Source: Psychrobacter urativorans
Lineage (GTDB): Bacteria; Pseudomonadota; Gammaproteobacteria; Pseudomonadales; Moraxellaceae
Direction: 5' to 3'
Length of the DNA stretch: 64,000 nucleotides
Assembly (NCBI RefSeq): GCF_001298525.1
Contig: NZ_CP012678.1
Span: 1,922,001-1,986,000 of the forward strand
Part shown: in pieces, positions 1 to 10,930 of the stretch
Position numbering within the stretch: position 1 is the stretch's first letter
Layout of the letters: the number at the start of each line of letters is the position of its first letter
Translations under genes and position numbers: made by a program
The notes under the pieces: model-generated
Seen by the model: only the letters and a program-made list of their open reading frames with translations
Told to the model about the DNA's origin: nothing
Databases searched by the model: none

Positions 1-849
1 TGATATTGTGGTTTTATCTTGCTCGATTGAGCAAGAATCAACGTCTTCCGTCATCACATACGGATTGATAATCGGGTCAACACGACCCACGGTATCAACG
101 TCATTACTGACAACCTCGACCATGCCCGCTTGCCAATGGCGACGCGACGGGGTCAATAAATAACACGTACCGCGCAGGCTACTCATTTGCTCAAGGGTAT
201 AGCCTTTTGATAAGCCATGCACCACATCAACGATAGCGCGTTCGGCATTACCATATAATAAAACATCCGCACGGGCATCAAGTAAAATACTGCGGCGTAC
301 TTTATCTGACCAGTAGTCATAATGAGCGATACGGCGTAAGCTGCCTTCAATCCCGCCTAAGATAATCGGCACATCCGGATAGGCTTCACGGCAGCGCTGA
401 CTATAAACGATAGCCGCGCGGTCAGGGCGTTTGTCCGCGACATTTCCCGGTGAGTACGCATCATCACTACGGATTTTGCGGTCAGCGGTGTAACGGTTAA
501 TCATGCTGTCCATATTGCCTGCGGTTACGCCATAGGCATAAACAGGTTTACCAAGCTCCATAAAGGCATCTTTACTCTTCCAATCTGGTTGGGCAATGAT
601 ACCGACACGGAAGCCTTGTGCCTCTAATAAGCGCCCAATAATTGCCATGCCAAAGCTTGGATGATCGACATAAGCGTCGCCTGAGATGATAATCACATCA
701 CAGGCATCCCAGCCCAAATCGTCCATTTCCTTGCGGCTCATCGGTAAATAAGGCGCAGGCTCATAGCAGCTCGCCCAATGTTTATCATAATCGTAAAGGG
801 GCGTAGTGCCCTGTTTAAAAGCGGTGCGGGCGATGGTATCGGCAGACAT
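1..849 (-). CDS. ygiQ: YgiQ-family (UPF0313) radical SAM protein, N-terminal part, cut by window edge
   Basis: An open frame runs leftward from an ATG at 849 to the window edge without a stop, about 283 codons. The start reads [11 protein letters not shown], followed by [12 protein letters not shown] and the segments [38 protein letters not shown] and [20 protein letters not shown], all typical of the YgiQ N-terminal half. The radical SAM CxxxCxxC cluster of this family lies further downstream and is outside the window, so catalysis cannot be checked. The function of the family is unknown beyond SAM-radical chemistry. I see no defect in the visible part; the 3' end is missing only because the window starts here. 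Confidence 0.9.
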   Translation of the reverse strand, partial: MSADTIARTAFKQGTTPLYDYDKHWASCYEPAPYLPMSRKEMDDLGWDACDVIIISGDAYVDHPSFGMAIIGRLLEAQGFRVGIIAQPDWKSKDAFMELGKPVYAYGVTAGNMDSMINRYTADRKIRSDDAYSPGNVADKRPDRAAIVYSQRCREAYPDVPIILGGIEGSLRRIAHYDYWSDKVRRSILLDARADVLLYGNAERAIVDVVHGLSKGYTLEQMSSLRGTCYLLTPSRRHWQAGMVEVVSNDVDTVGRVDPIINPYVMTEDVDSCSIEQDKTTIS

Positions 850-1104
850 GGGACAACCTTTGGCTAAAAATGCAGCTATATAATGATAGGGTTCTTAAAG
901 GTCAGGACAGTAAATTATCCATCACTTTAAAAGGCGCTCATCTTAACATGAATAACCCTCACTATGCGATAAACGATTCGTGATAAGTGTTTGATAGTGT
1001 GAGGTAAACTGCTGTTATATTATAATAGTGCTTATCTACTGAGTATGGGTTTGTTTAAAATTATAATTATCAAACTAAATTGATATTCTTCTGGAATAAA
1101 TAAC

Positions 1105-1407
1105 ATGCTTGCGATGCTGATTTTAGGATTCTTTATGCCGGTAGTGTCACTCATTCATTTGATAGCGACGGTCTATTTTTATAAAAAGGGCTACTATCGT
1201 AGTCAATCTTTTACTATCAAGCATCTGGTAGTGGCGCTTTTCTTTCCGATAGCAGGTATGGCGTTAATCACTTTTGAATATGTGATGAACTTGAGTAAAG
1301 GCGGTATTGATGTCGCCTCATTTTTACTTATTTTATCGCTTTATGGATTATTGGTTGTCATCTTTGCTATTCCTTATCTACTTCATTTAAGGGCTGCCAA
1401 AAAATAG
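1105..1407 (+). CDS. small three-helix membrane protein, function unknown
   Basis: A 100-residue protein with three hydrophobic stretches at about residues 3-24, 40-60 and 71-93, separated by short polar loops (a KKGYYRSQSF loop after the first) and ending in a basic tail, LRAAKK. It stands alone between the divergent ygiQ-type gene and the convergent Lrp-family gene. It has no strong ribosome-binding site: the ATG follows a purine-poor AATAAATAAC. I do not recognise a named family. The hydrophobic pattern and the long unbroken frame support a real inner-membrane protein, but no role can be read from the sequence. Confidence 0.6.
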   Translation: MLAMLILGFFMPVVSLIHLIATVYFYKKGYYRSQSFTIKHLVVALFFPIAGMALITFEYVMNLSKGGIDVASFLLILSLYGLLVVIFAIPYLLHLRAAKK

Positions 1408-1456
1408 TAATGTTATGCTTTTTCCGGTAGCTGTCAGCAGTAATTAACGGTCGCTA

Positions 1457-1924
1457 TCAATCCAAAAAAATCTTCGTGCCGCTCTTGGTGAAATTCATCA
1501 CAAACTGACTTTTAAAGTTACGCACATTATTCTCATAGGTCAGCAGATGGCGGGTAAATTGGTGATAATCGCCCATATTTTTGGCATTAATCATTAACAT
1601 AAAATCCGCATCACCCGACACTTCATAGCAGCTCATCACTTGCGGCTGGGCATTCATCAGGCGCTCAAAGCGATGCTGCATCGAGGTATTAGAGCGCGCC
1701 ATCTCTATCATCACCACCGCTGTTAGCCCGTAGCCAACCTTATTGGGATTCACGATAGCGACTTGTTTAGTAATAACGCCATTGTCTATCAACGCTTGGA
1801 TACGGCGCTGTGCCGTGGCAATCGACACATGCACATATTCTGCGACAGTTTTTAACGGCAACGTGGCATCGTCTTGCAGTAAATTTAAAATGGCTTTGTC
1901 GGTATCATCTAGATGTTGGGTCAT
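1457..1924 (-). CDS. Lrp/AsnC-family transcriptional regulator
   Basis: A 155-residue protein with the classic Lrp/AsnC layout. The N-terminal helix-turn-helix covers about residues 5-55 (LDDTDKAILNLLQDDA, then VSIATAQRRIQALIDNGVI). A C-terminal RAM/ACT-like ligand-binding domain follows (VMIEMARS, YEVSGDADFMLMI). Such proteins form dimers to octamers and respond to amino acids. It is transcribed divergently from the RarD/EamA-type exporter at 2258, an arrangement common for Lrp-type regulators that control an amino-acid or metabolite exporter. Control of that neighbour is therefore likely but inferred. The length matches the family. Confidence 0.92.
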   Translation of the reverse strand: MTQHLDDTDKAILNLLQDDATLPLKTVAEYVHVSIATAQRRIQALIDNGVITKQVAIVNPNKVGYGLTAVVMIEMARSNTSMQHRFERLMNAQPQVMSCYEVSGDADFMLMINAKNMGDYHQFTRHLLTYENNVRNFKSQFVMNFTKSGTKIFLD

Positions 1925-2257
1925 GGGCTTCAGCTCTCTTTGAAGTTTTTTTGATAGTCTCTTGGATTAATGCTTTATCGAACACAGGTGTTAGGATAAA
2001 AAAATGGTGAATGATAATGTAGGTTCGTAATTATTACCGTTATAAAGCAAATATCAATAAAAAAACTGTTTTTAAAGTTAAAAATAGATAAATAAAATCA
2101 ATATTAGATAAATATAGAGAATTTTTATTAACACTATTCTATAAACTATCAGTTATCAGCAAACCTTAATCAGTAAAATTCTAATAATGATATTCATAAC
2201 TTTACTGATAACTTGAATCGTCCAATTGGCAGATTTACTCACATTTACCCTCAACTT
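1925..2257. promoter_or_regulatory. divergent AT-rich intergenic region between Lrp-family gene and exporter
   Basis: About 330 bases separate the start of the regulator from the likely start of the exporter. The DNA is very AT-rich, with several runs of A and T (around 2055-2145) that could act as curved DNA or Lrp-type contact sites. No clean palindrome or convincing -35/-10 pair could be picked by eye. It must carry both promoters because the genes diverge. Confidence 0.4.
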
Positions 2258-3274
2258 ATGGTGCTTAGCATGTTGACTACTTCCTCTAATACGCTTGCGT
2301 CCACCTTGTCACGGCGACTCTTACCTGCCATTTGGACAACTGGCAGCGTACAACAACGCACCCTAATGTTGGGGGTAGCTTACGCGGTTTTATCGAATGT
2401 GCTGTTTGGCATTCTATATGCCTATAGTAGCTTTCTTGCGCCATTATCTGGTACGCAAGTGTTTATCTGGCGCATGATTGCCATGTGGGTATCGCTAGTC
2501 GGTTATTTGTTATTAAGTGGTCGGTTAAATGTGTATCTTGATAAGTTACGCGCACTGAATACAGTAAAGCAGTGGGCATTGTTATTGCTGCCAACGCCGA
2601 TATTTTTAAGTCAGTTGTGGCTATTTATGTGGGCGCCAGTCAATAATCAAGGCGTACAAACCGCGATGGGTTATTTCCTATTTCCGCTGATGATGGTGGT
2701 GTTTGGCTGCGTTTTATTTGGCGAAAAATTAAGCCGTTTGCAGTGGTTAGCGGTGGGATTTGCTGCACTAGGTGTGGGTAGTGAGATTTTCCGGACGCAA
2801 AGTGTGTCGTGGGCGACGTTGTGGGTGTGTGGTACGTATCCGTTGTATTATATTATACGTAGGTTACAGGGCATTGATTCGATAACGGGTATGTTAGTTG
2901 ATTTGACCTTATTTATACCGTTTGCGCTCGCCTATTTATTTTTTATTGCACCCAGTAGTTTGGTACTGGTCGCAGGTTCTGGCTTTTTTATTATCATGCT
3001 GGCAGGTTTGGGTATTCTGAGTGTACTGGCGATGAAAACCAATATTGATGCCAGTCAAATGCTACCGGTCAATGTATACGGGATGTTGAGTTATTTAGAA
3101 CCAGCGTTGTTATTTATATTAGCGGTGACGTTATTGGGTAATCCGTTTGAGTCAGCGATGATCTATAGCTATGGCTTGATTTGGTTAGGCATTGCGTTCT
3201 TAATTGCGCATGGTGTGAAGCAATTGCGTCTGAATCGCAAAGCTCAAATTGTTACTATAGATAAAGCTGTATAA
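2258..3274 (+). CDS. RarD-like EamA/DMT-family transporter
   Basis: An inner-membrane protein of about 338 residues with roughly ten hydrophobic helices. Segments VLFGILYAYSSFL near the start, then VNNQGVQTAMGYFLFPLMM, LFGEKLSRLQWLAV and a C-terminal YLEPALLFILAVTLLG, align in order with RarD-type members of the EamA superfamily, which export small metabolites. The frame also opens at a TTG at 2213 and at another ATG at 2270. None of the three has a good ribosome-binding site; 2258 was chosen as the first ATG before the first helix. The divergent Lrp/AsnC gene suggests amino-acid-responsive control. Substrate unknown. Confidence 0.85.
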   Translation: MVLSMLTTSSNTLASTLSRRLLPAIWTTGSVQQRTLMLGVAYAVLSNVLFGILYAYSSFLAPLSGTQVFIWRMIAMWVSLVGYLLLSGRLNVYLDKLRALNTVKQWALLLLPTPIFLSQLWLFMWAPVNNQGVQTAMGYFLFPLMMVVFGCVLFGEKLSRLQWLAVGFAALGVGSEIFRTQSVSWATLWVCGTYPLYYIIRRLQGIDSITGMLVDLTLFIPFALAYLFFIAPSSLVLVAGSGFFIIMLAGLGILSVLAMKTNIDASQMLPVNVYGMLSYLEPALLFILAVTLLGNPFESAMIYSYGLIWLGIAFLIAHGVKQLRLNRKAQIVTIDKAV

Positions 3275-3310
3275 TTAGATTAGTAATTGTAAAGGTAATA
3301 AAAAAGCCAT

Positions 3311-3353
3311 AAAAAAGGACGATTCAGCCAAAATAGCTAAATCGTCCTTTTTA
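3311..3353. terminator. bidirectional rho-independent terminator between exporter and smpB
   Basis: A perfect 13-bp stem (3312-3324 with 3340-3352; arms AAAAAGGACGATT and AATCGTCCTTTTT) around a 15-base loop, with A and T runs on either side. It can end both the exporter transcript and the convergent smpB transcript. Confidence 0.88.
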
Positions 3354-3401
3354 TTATGCTAAAAATAATTAATTTAAGACAGTAGCATTAAACCAATAAA
3401 T

Positions 3402-3875
3402 TTAGTCTGCATTTTTAAAGCCGCGTTGTTTGTCACGTTCCCAATCACGGTCTTTTAAGGTTTTGCGTTTGTCGTGCTGCTTTTTACCGAGTGCTAAGCC
3501 AATTTGGCATTTCACCAGCGAATTTTTCCAGTAACAAGATAGCGGTACGCAGGAATAACCCTTTTGATTCACCGCACCAAATAATTTTTCAATCTCGCGG
3601 CGATTAAGCAATAGCTTGCGAGTACGAATACTATCAGGGTCGACGTGGGTTGAGCTACTGAGCAGCGGTTGAATATGCGATCCAAAAAGAAAAGCTTCAT
3701 TATTACGGAAGATGACATAGGCTTCCGTAATGGTCATTTTACCAGAACGAATGGCTTTGACTTCCCAACCTTGTAATACCACTCCTGCCTCAAAGGTTTC
3801 TTCAATAAAGTACTCATGGCGCGCCTTTTTATTGGCGCAGATTTGATTGTCTGGCTTTTTTGATTTTTTTGACAT
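3402..3875 (-). CDS. smpB: SsrA-binding protein SmpB
   Basis: A 157-residue SmpB, the partner of tmRNA in ribosome rescue by trans-translation. It has the family hallmarks [20 protein letters not shown] and [11 protein letters not shown], and the basic C-terminal tail [21 protein letters not shown] that enters the empty decoding channel. The frame opens upstream at 3911, but the ATG at 3875 is preceded by GAGGAAACC, a clear ribosome-binding site, and gives MSKKSKKP, the usual start. It is divergent from coaD. The ssrA RNA gene itself is not in this window as far as I can see. Confidence 0.96.
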   Translation of the reverse strand: MSKKSKKPDNQICANKKARHEYFIEETFEAGVVLQGWEVKAIRSGKMTITEAYVIFRNNEAFLFGSHIQPLLSSSTHVDPDSIRTRKLLLNRREIEKLFGAVNQKGYSCVPLSCYWKNSLVKCQIGLALGKKQHDKRKTLKDRDWERDKQRGFKNAD

Positions 3876-4074
3876 GGTTTCCTCGTAAGGACTTCTGAGG
3901 ACAACTACCAATATTATCAGCGTGTCCTTGTCTATAATTCCTCATCCTAACTGTCTAGATTTTATAGCGCTAGGTTTTATTGTGGATGAGTCGAACTGCC
4001 TATTGTACCAAAGCATGTGGCGAAAATGTAGATGGGCTATGATAACAAATGTAGCAGATGAGTGTTAAATTTGA

Positions 4075-4635
<561 letters not shown>

Positions 4636-4685
4636 CTGATATATTAACGTCAATGTTAAGTGCCATACATTTTAAACAACGATGA

Positions 4686-5009
<324 letters not shown>

Positions 5010-5012
5010 AAA

Positions 5013-6326
5013 ATGACAACTTCCGCAACAAACGCTATTCATAGTGATTTTGACCAGCAACATCTATGGCATCCATACGCAAGCCTGCCACCCACTTATC
5101 CTAATATTGTTATTGATCATGCTGACGGTGTCTATATATTCACCGAAGATGGCACGCGCCTAATTGATGGCATGTCATCATGGTGGGCAAGCGTACACGG
5201 CTATAATCATCCCAAATTAAATGCGGCGATTACCAAGCAATTGGGCAAGATGGCACATGTCATGTTTGGTGGATTGACTCATCAGCCCGCGATAGACTTG
5301 GGCAAAAAACTGCTTGATATCGTTCCTGCTGGACTCGATGCGATATTTTATGCCGATAGCGGAAGCATTGCAGTAGAAGTGGCGCTAAAAATGGCATTGC
5401 AATATCAGGTTGCCGCCGCGCGTCCAAGCAAACAGCAATTTGCCTCGACTCATTCTGGTTATTATGGCGATACGTGGCATGCGATGAGTGTTTGCGATCC
5501 GGTCACTGGCATGCACAGTTTGTATGGTAATCAATTACCGATGCAGCATTTTGTTCCGGCACCACCGATGGGGTTTGAGCGTGACTTAACCCAAAATGAA
5601 CGTGATGAATTAACGACATTTTTCGCTGAAAATAGCGATAAATTAGCAGGTTTTATTATCGAGCCGATTATTCAAGGCGCAGGCGGCATGCGCTTTTATA
5701 GTCCGCAATATTTACAACTATTACGCCAATTGTGTGATGAGCATGATGTGCTTCTGATTGCTGATGAAATTGCCACGGGCTTTGGGCGTAGTGGTAAATT
5801 ATTTGCGTGTGAGCATGCCAATATCAGCCCTGATATTATGACAATTGGTAAGGCGCTGACTGGCGGTTATATGACTTTTGCCGCAACCCTTTGCACGCGT
5901 ACCGTTGCTGACACCATTAGCCAAAGTAATTATTCTGCATTAATGCATGGTCCCACTTTTATGGGTAATCCGCTGGCATGTGCGGTCGCTTGTGCATCAA
6001 TTGATTTAATCCTGTTTTATGATATTGAAGTGCGCACCGCAAACATGCAATCTGTCATGGAACAACAACTTGCACCTGCGGCGTTATTAGAGGGCGTTGC
6101 CGAGGTACGTTGTTTGGGTGCAGTTGCCGTTATCGAACTAGACGACGCCGTTAATATGCCGACCTTTCAGTCTTTGCTGATTGAAAATGGCATTTGGGTG
6201 CGACCGTTTGGCAAATTGGTTTATATCATGCCTCCCTTTGTGATTACTGATGCAGAATTGGTCACTTTATGCCAATCATTGCTAAAGGTCGTTACCCTAT
6301 ATTTAACGCAACAAGGTCAAAAATGA
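5013..6326 (+). CDS. bioA: adenosylmethionine-8-amino-7-oxononanoate aminotransferase
   Basis: A PLP-dependent class III aminotransferase that converts 7-keto-8-aminopelargonate to 7,8-diaminopelargonate using S-adenosylmethionine as amino donor. Family landmarks are HLWHPYASL at the start, DGMSSWWASVHGYNHP, the acidic PLP residue in IADEIATGFGRSGK, and the Schiff-base lysine K280 in IGKALTGGY. At 437 residues it has normal length. It starts three bases after the ferredoxin and ends in an ATGA overlap with bioD, so it is translationally coupled in a bioA-bioD unit. The bioB, bioC, bioF and bioH genes are not in this window. Confidence 0.96.
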   Translation: MTTSATNAIHSDFDQQHLWHPYASLPPTYPNIVIDHADGVYIFTEDGTRLIDGMSSWWASVHGYNHPKLNAAITKQLGKMAHVMFGGLTHQPAIDLGKKLLDIVPAGLDAIFYADSGSIAVEVALKMALQYQVAAARPSKQQFASTHSGYYGDTWHAMSVCDPVTGMHSLYGNQLPMQHFVPAPPMGFERDLTQNERDELTTFFAENSDKLAGFIIEPIIQGAGGMRFYSPQYLQLLRQLCDEHDVLLIADEIATGFGRSGKLFACEHANISPDIMTIGKALTGGYMTFAATLCTRTVADTISQSNYSALMHGPTFMGNPLACAVACASIDLILFYDIEVRTANMQSVMEQQLAPAALLEGVAEVRCLGAVAVIELDDAVNMPTFQSLLIENGIWVRPFGKLVYIMPPFVITDAELVTLCQSLLKVVTLYLTQQGQK

Positions 6327-7042
6327 GTGTTCTCTTTATCTCCGGAATTGATACCGATATTGGCAAAACTTATGCGACAGGCATGATTGCAAAAGCACTG
6401 ATGCAACAAGGTTTTAATGTCATTACCCAAAAATTGGTGCAAACTGGGGTAGCAATAAATCCAGATAGCGGTGTGATAGGTATTGCGGATGATATTATTA
6501 CCCATCGTCAATTGATGGATATTCCGCTACAGCCTTGCGACCTTGATTTTACCACTTGCCCTTACCGCTATGAAAAACCGGCGTCACCACATTTATCTGC
6601 AAGACTTGCCAATGATATTCTTAATCCTGATGTGATTACGAGCGCCACAAACAGTCTGCAAGCGGATTATGAGGTGGTGCTACTAGAAGCGGCGGGTGGC
6701 TTGTTAGTGCCCATTACTGAGAATTTATTAACCTTGGATTATATTGCTGAACAAGGCTATCCCGTTATTTTGGTCACATCAGGTCGGCTTGGCAGCATCA
6801 ACCATACGTTGCTAAGTTTAGAAGCCATAAAATCTCGTGGTCTAGACGTTCATAGCGTGATTTATAACCATATTCATGATAATGCTGCACAGACGGATAA
6901 ACAGATAGCGACTAGTACAGTTGATTTTTTGCAACATTATTTAGCGGAGAATTATCCAAATACGCATTGGTTATCTTTAACGGTGCAAGAAGATGATAAT
7001 TTTAATAATGTGGATTTTATACTCCCTCAAAACTTTGTATAA
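6323..7042 (+). CDS. bioD: dethiobiotin synthetase
   Basis: Closes the ureido ring of dethiobiotin from diaminopelargonate, CO2 and ATP. The P-loop FISGIDTDIGKTYATG sits at the very N-terminus, and VLLEAAGGLLVPI is the second conserved nucleotide/carboxylation motif. The frame opens at 6269 inside bioA, but the ATG at 6323 overlaps the bioA stop as ATGA and gives the family start MSVLFISG, for 239 residues. The family usually shows GTDTxxGKT; here the first T is replaced by I, a mild deviation. It is the last gene before rnpB, and no strong terminator separates them. Confidence 0.94.
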   Translation: MSVLFISGIDTDIGKTYATGMIAKALMQQGFNVITQKLVQTGVAINPDSGVIGIADDIITHRQLMDIPLQPCDLDFTTCPYRYEKPASPHLSARLANDILNPDVITSATNSLQADYEVVLLEAAGGLLVPITENLLTLDYIAEQGYPVILVTSGRLGSINHTLLSLEAIKSRGLDVHSVIYNHIHDNAAQTDKQIATSTVDFLQHYLAENYPNTHWLSLTVQEDDNFNNVDFILPQNFV

Positions 7043-7070
7043 ATTACCGCTAAAAATAAGCTAAAAAAAT

Positions 7071-7100
7071 TTCCGAAAGTAGGATTAATTTTGCTATACT
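7071..7100 (+). promoter_or_regulatory. promoter of rnpB (extended -10)
   Basis: TATACT at 7095-7100 is preceded by TGC, giving an extended -10 (TGCTATACT). A weak -35-like TTCCGA lies at 7071-7076, 18 bases upstream. The predicted start, about 7107, coincides with the 5' end expected for mature RNase P RNA. Confidence 0.6.
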
Positions 7101-7106
7101 AGCGCG

Positions 7107-7488
<382 letters not shown>

Positions 7489-7622
7489 TTTTTAGTAGTT
7501 TTTTAAATGTGTTTCTTTATTGGTTTATCTTTAAAGAGACATTGCAGTACCGGTTTGGTGTTTTAAAATTGCGCTTATTTTGAATTTAATTCAATATTTT
7601 TGCAAAAAATGCTTTTTAGGGG

Positions 7623-7651
7623 TTGACGACAGTCACTCATATCGGCATAAT
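7623..7651 (+). promoter_or_regulatory. strong sigma-70 promoter of the tRNA
   Basis: TTGACG at 7623-7628 and CATAAT at 7646-7651 are separated by exactly 17 bases, 14 bases upstream of the tRNA. The G+C-containing CGAGCC just after the -10 resembles the discriminator of stable-RNA promoters, which would make it sensitive to ppGpp (inference). Confidence 0.7.
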
Positions 7652-7665
7652 ACCGAGCCTAAAAT

Positions 7666-7742
7666 GGCGATGTAGCTCAGCTGGTTAGAGCGCATGACTC
7701 ATAATCGTGAGGTCAAGAGTTCAAGTCTCTTCATCGCCACCA
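7666..7742 (+). tRNA. tRNA with anticodon CAU, probably elongator tRNA-Met
   Basis: A complete cloverleaf of 77 bases including an encoded CCA: acceptor GGCGATG/CATCGCC, D arm GCTC..GAGC, anticodon stem CATGA/TCGTG with loop CTCATAA (anticodon CAT), T stem AAGAG/CTCTT with TTCAAGT. The anticodon stem contains one T-G wobble. CAU is shared by initiator Met, elongator Met and lysidine-modified Ile2. The paired first base excludes the initiator. Acceptor bases G4 and A5 differ from the C4/C5 pairs preferred by TilS in E. coli tRNA-Ile2, which favours Met, but the anticodon-loop flank ACTCATAATCG resembles Ile2, so Ile2 is not excluded. Confidence 0.93.
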
Positions 7743-7746
7743 TATT

Positions 7747-7780
7747 TTAAAAAACCAATCCTTAGTGATTGGTTTTTTTT
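7747..7780 (+). terminator. rho-independent terminator after the tRNA
   Basis: The stem AAAACCAATC/GATTGGTTTT with a CTTAGT loop is followed by a run of eight or more T. It lies directly downstream of the encoded CCA, so the tRNA is a single-gene transcript. Confidence 0.9.
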
Positions 7781-7896
7781 TGCGTGTTATATTCTGATTT
7801 TAGCGTCGCTATATTTTTATCCTGCTATTGTGGTCGTTGTTTAGCAAGCCCATGAAATGGGTACTGACAAAATCGCCTTACTTTATAGTTGAAAAC

Positions 7897-7905
7897 TGCT
7901 AGAAT
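7897..7905 (+). promoter_or_regulatory. possible lepA promoter (extended -10)
   Basis: TGCTAGAAT (TG at 7897-7898, TAGAAT at 7900-7905) fits an extended -10 element about 130 bases before lepA. The -35 region is poor (CTTACT), so the call rests on the -10 alone. Confidence 0.35.
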
Positions 7906-8032
7906 ACCTGCAGATGTCTGCGTGTTATCGCGAGTATTGTCGCTGTGTTACGCTTGGCATTATAGATTGCTGATTTTTAATAGTTATTTTTGACACATAC
8001 CAATCCCATTCCTCTTATTTAGTAGGCGCTTT

Positions 8033-9829
8033 GTGACTGCATTAGCCAATATTCGTAACTTTTCTATTATTGCCCACATTGATCATGGCAAATCGACCCT
8101 TGCCGATCGTTTTATTCAGATGTGTGGCGCGCTGCAAGATCGCGAGATGCAGGCGCAAGTCCTTGATTCGATGGATATTGAGCGTGAGCGCGGTATCACG
8201 ATTAAAGCGCAGTCGGTGACGTTGTATTATGACCATCCCAATGGTGAGCGTTATCAGCTGAACTTTATTGATACGCCCGGTCACGTGGATTTTTCTTATG
8301 AAGTCTCACGCTCATTAGCGGCTTGTGAAGGCGCGCTATTGGTTGTTGATGCGGCTCAAGGCGTGGAAGCGCAGTCGGTTGCCAACTGTTATACCGCTGT
8401 TGATCAAGGGCTTGAGGTCATGGCAGTTTTGAATAAAATTGACTTGCCACAAGTTGAGCCTGAGCGTGTTATTCAAGAGATTGAAGACATTATTGGTATT
8501 GATGCCGTTGATGCGCCGCGCGTGTCTGCAAAATCTGGTCTGGGCGTTGATAAATTACTTGAGGCGTTGGTTGAATTTATTCCTGCGCCAACCGGTGATC
8601 GTGATGCACCGCTGCAAGCGTTAATTATTGACTCATGGTTTGATAATTATTTAGGCGTCGTATCATTAGTCCGTGTGCGCCAAGGTACGATTAAAAAAGG
8701 CGATAAGCTTTATATTAAATCGACCAAAGATGCGCATCTAGTCGGATCAATTGGTGTCTTTACCCCGAAGCCGTTAGAAACTGGCATGTTACAAGCGGGT
8801 GAAGTGGGTTTTATTATTGCGGGTATCAAGGATATTGCTGGTGCGCCAGTTGGTGATACGATTACTCATGCCAGTACGCCTGATGTTGATCGTATTCCTG
8901 GATTTAAGCAGATTACGCCGCAAGTCTATGCCGGTATGTTCCCTGTTGAGTCTACGGACTTTGAAAAATTCCGTGAAGCACTGCAAAAGCTACAAATTAA
9001 CGATGCATCACTGTTCTTTGAGCCTGATACCTCAGATGCACTAGGCTTCGGTTTCCGCTGTGGCTTCCTCGGTATGCTGCACATGGAGATTATCCAAGAG
9101 CGTTTAGAGCGCGAATATGACTTGGATTTGATTACCACCGCGCCGTCAGTTATCTATGAGATTGTCAAAAAAGATGGTAGTACTATTTATGTTGATAACC
9201 CATCAAGATTGCCTGAACCGAATAATATTGAAGAATTCCGTGAGCCGATTGCCCGTTGTCAGATTTTAGTACCGCAAGATTATTTGGGTAATGTGATGAC
9301 GCTATGTATTGAGCGCCGCGGTGTGCAAGTCGATATGCGCTTTATGGGTCGTCAAGTGCAGCTCATCTTTGATATTCCGATGGGTGAGGTAGTCATGGAC
9401 TTCTTTGACCGTCTAAAATCGGTATCGCGCGGTTTTGCCTCTCTTGATTACAATTTTGAGCGTTATCAAGTAGATAAGTTGGTTAAAGTAGACGTATTAA
9501 TTAATGGCGATAAAGTCGATGCGCTTGCCATGATTGTGCATGAAACCCAATCACGCTACCGTGGTAATGCGCTGGTGACCAAGATGAAAGAGCTGATTCC
9601 ACGTCAGATGTTTGATGTGGCGATTCAGGCAGCGATTGGCAGCCAAATCATCGGGCGTAGTACTGTGAAAGCCATGCGTAAAGACGTCTTAGCGAAATGT
9701 TATGGCGGTGACGTGTCGCGTAAGAAAAAGCTACTGTCTAAGCAAAAAGCCGGTAAAAAACGCATGAAGCAAGTAGGCAATGTGGAGATTCCACAAGAAG
9801 CCTTCTTAGCTGTATTACAGGTTGATTAG
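8033..9829 (+). CDS. lepA: elongation factor 4 (LepA)
   Basis: A ribosome-associated translational GTPase that back-translocates or remodels stalled elongation and initiation complexes. The P-loop is HIDHGKSTL near residue 20; G2 GITIK, G3 DTPGH and G4 NKID follow. The LepA-specific C-terminal domain ends in [19 protein letters not shown] and [10 protein letters not shown]. It is 598 residues, the usual size. The start is GTG at 8033, giving (M)[18 protein letters not shown], with a weak AGG six bases upstream. It heads the lepA-lepB-rnc-era-recO-pdxJ series, the same order as in many gammaproteobacteria. Confidence 0.98.
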   Translation: MTALANIRNFSIIAHIDHGKSTLADRFIQMCGALQDREMQAQVLDSMDIERERGITIKAQSVTLYYDHPNGERYQLNFIDTPGHVDFSYEVSRSLAACEGALLVVDAAQGVEAQSVANCYTAVDQGLEVMAVLNKIDLPQVEPERVIQEIEDIIGIDAVDAPRVSAKSGLGVDKLLEALVEFIPAPTGDRDAPLQALIIDSWFDNYLGVVSLVRVRQGTIKKGDKLYIKSTKDAHLVGSIGVFTPKPLETGMLQAGEVGFIIAGIKDIAGAPVGDTITHASTPDVDRIPGFKQITPQVYAGMFPVESTDFEKFREALQKLQINDASLFFEPDTSDALGFGFRCGFLGMLHMEIIQERLEREYDLDLITTAPSVIYEIVKKDGSTIYVDNPSRLPEPNNIEEFREPIARCQILVPQDYLGNVMTLCIERRGVQVDMRFMGRQVQLIFDIPMGEVVMDFFDRLKSVSRGFASLDYNFERYQVDKLVKVDVLINGDKVDALAMIVHETQSRYRGNALVTKMKELIPRQMFDVAIQAAIGSQIIGRSTVKAMRKDVLAKCYGGDVSRKKKLLSKQKAGKKRMKQVGNVEIPQEAFLAVLQVD

Positions 9830-9908
9830 ATCATTGATAAACGAATCATCATTACTATTTTTACGGATGTCATCGTTGGATAAGTAGCTCGCTAATAGGC
9901 AATTGAGT

Positions 9909-10811
9909 ATGGATTTTGATTTTAATTTAATTTTAGTACCATTAACCATTGGCTTGGGTATTATTTGGCTATTAGATAAGCTAACACTGAAACAACGTAA
10001 AACACGTGGTCGCGGTAAAGAGAGTATGTTGGTACGTTGGGCATATGACTTTTTTCCGGTCTTGGCTGTGGTGTTAATTGTACGCTCGTTTTTGATTGAG
10101 CCGTTTAATATTCCGTCATCGTCTATGGTGCCAACCTTATATACTGGCGATTTTATTGCCGTCAATAAATACGCCTATGGTGTACGTTTACCACTGACTT
10201 ATAATAAGGTACTCGATACTGGTGCGCCTGAGCATGGCGATGTCGCCGTATTTCGCTATCCTGAAAATCCAAGCATTTACTATATTAAGCGCGTGATTGG
10301 GCTGCCCGGTGATACGGTCAGTTATAGTCAAGGAAAGCTTGCGATTAATAATGTGCCAGTCGCGACTAAAGCGGTTAATTTTGATGCCAATGCAGAACTG
10401 ACTTCTCAATTGTATGGTGCCGGACAGATTGCTCCCGGACAATTTCTCAGTGAAGCTCAAGCGGTAGAAATGGGTCAGCAAGAAGAAGATCATGCGCAGT
10501 ATTTCCAAGAAATGCAAGGTAAACATCAGCATTTGGTTCGTTATCTAACGGGCATGAACAGTTCGCAGTATGCACCATTTTTACAACAGCAAGCGCCAGA
10601 AGTAGTCAGCTCTGAAGGGACACAGTGGCGTATTAAAGTACCAGCAGGTCAGTATTTTGTGATGGGTGATAACCGTGATCGCAGTGCTGATGGCAGGTTT
10701 TGGGGCTTTGTACCGGATGATAATCTAGCGGGTAAAGCCGTCTATATTTGGATGCATAAGCCACCGGGTCTTAAGCTACCGACCTTTACGCGTAACGGTG
10801 CTATCGACTGA
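9909..10811 (+). CDS. lepB: signal peptidase I
   Basis: Inner-membrane serine protease that cleaves signal peptides from Sec and Tat substrates. Two N-terminal hydrophobic helices (about residues 6-22 and 45-60) precede the periplasmic catalytic domain. The nucleophile is S72 in PSSSMVPTL and the general base K127 in YIKRVIGLPGD; box E is GDNRDRSADGR. An insertion of about 90 residues between the lysine box and box E is glutamine-rich and comparable to the non-catalytic domain II of proteobacterial enzymes. The frame opens at a TTG at 9903; the ATG at 9909 was preferred (300 residues). Confidence 0.97.
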   Translation: MDFDFNLILVPLTIGLGIIWLLDKLTLKQRKTRGRGKESMLVRWAYDFFPVLAVVLIVRSFLIEPFNIPSSSMVPTLYTGDFIAVNKYAYGVRLPLTYNKVLDTGAPEHGDVAVFRYPENPSIYYIKRVIGLPGDTVSYSQGKLAINNVPVATKAVNFDANAELTSQLYGAGQIAPGQFLSEAQAVEMGQQEEDHAQYFQEMQGKHQHLVRYLTGMNSSQYAPFLQQQAPEVVSSEGTQWRIKVPAGQYFVMGDNRDRSADGRFWGFVPDDNLAGKAVYIWMHKPPGLKLPTFTRNGAID

Positions 10812-10930
10812 TAACGCAACTAGCATAAAGAGTTATGATGATTATTTTGTAACTTGGCATAGCAATTTGATACAGCAGTTTAATAGTTGCCCATTTCACA
10901 TATTTTATAGCGTGCTCAGGAGTGTTTATA

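Noticed and set aside
7666..7742. tRNA as a possible phage or island integration site
   Set aside because: No integrase, no repeat of the tRNA 3' end downstream, and lepA follows directly in normal gene order.
8042..9138. Several open frames on both strands inside lepA
   Set aside because: They overlap a full-length, well-conserved GTPase frame and have no matching protein features; they follow from codon use of the main gene. The same holds for frames inside era, typA, relA, ileS, ald and serA.
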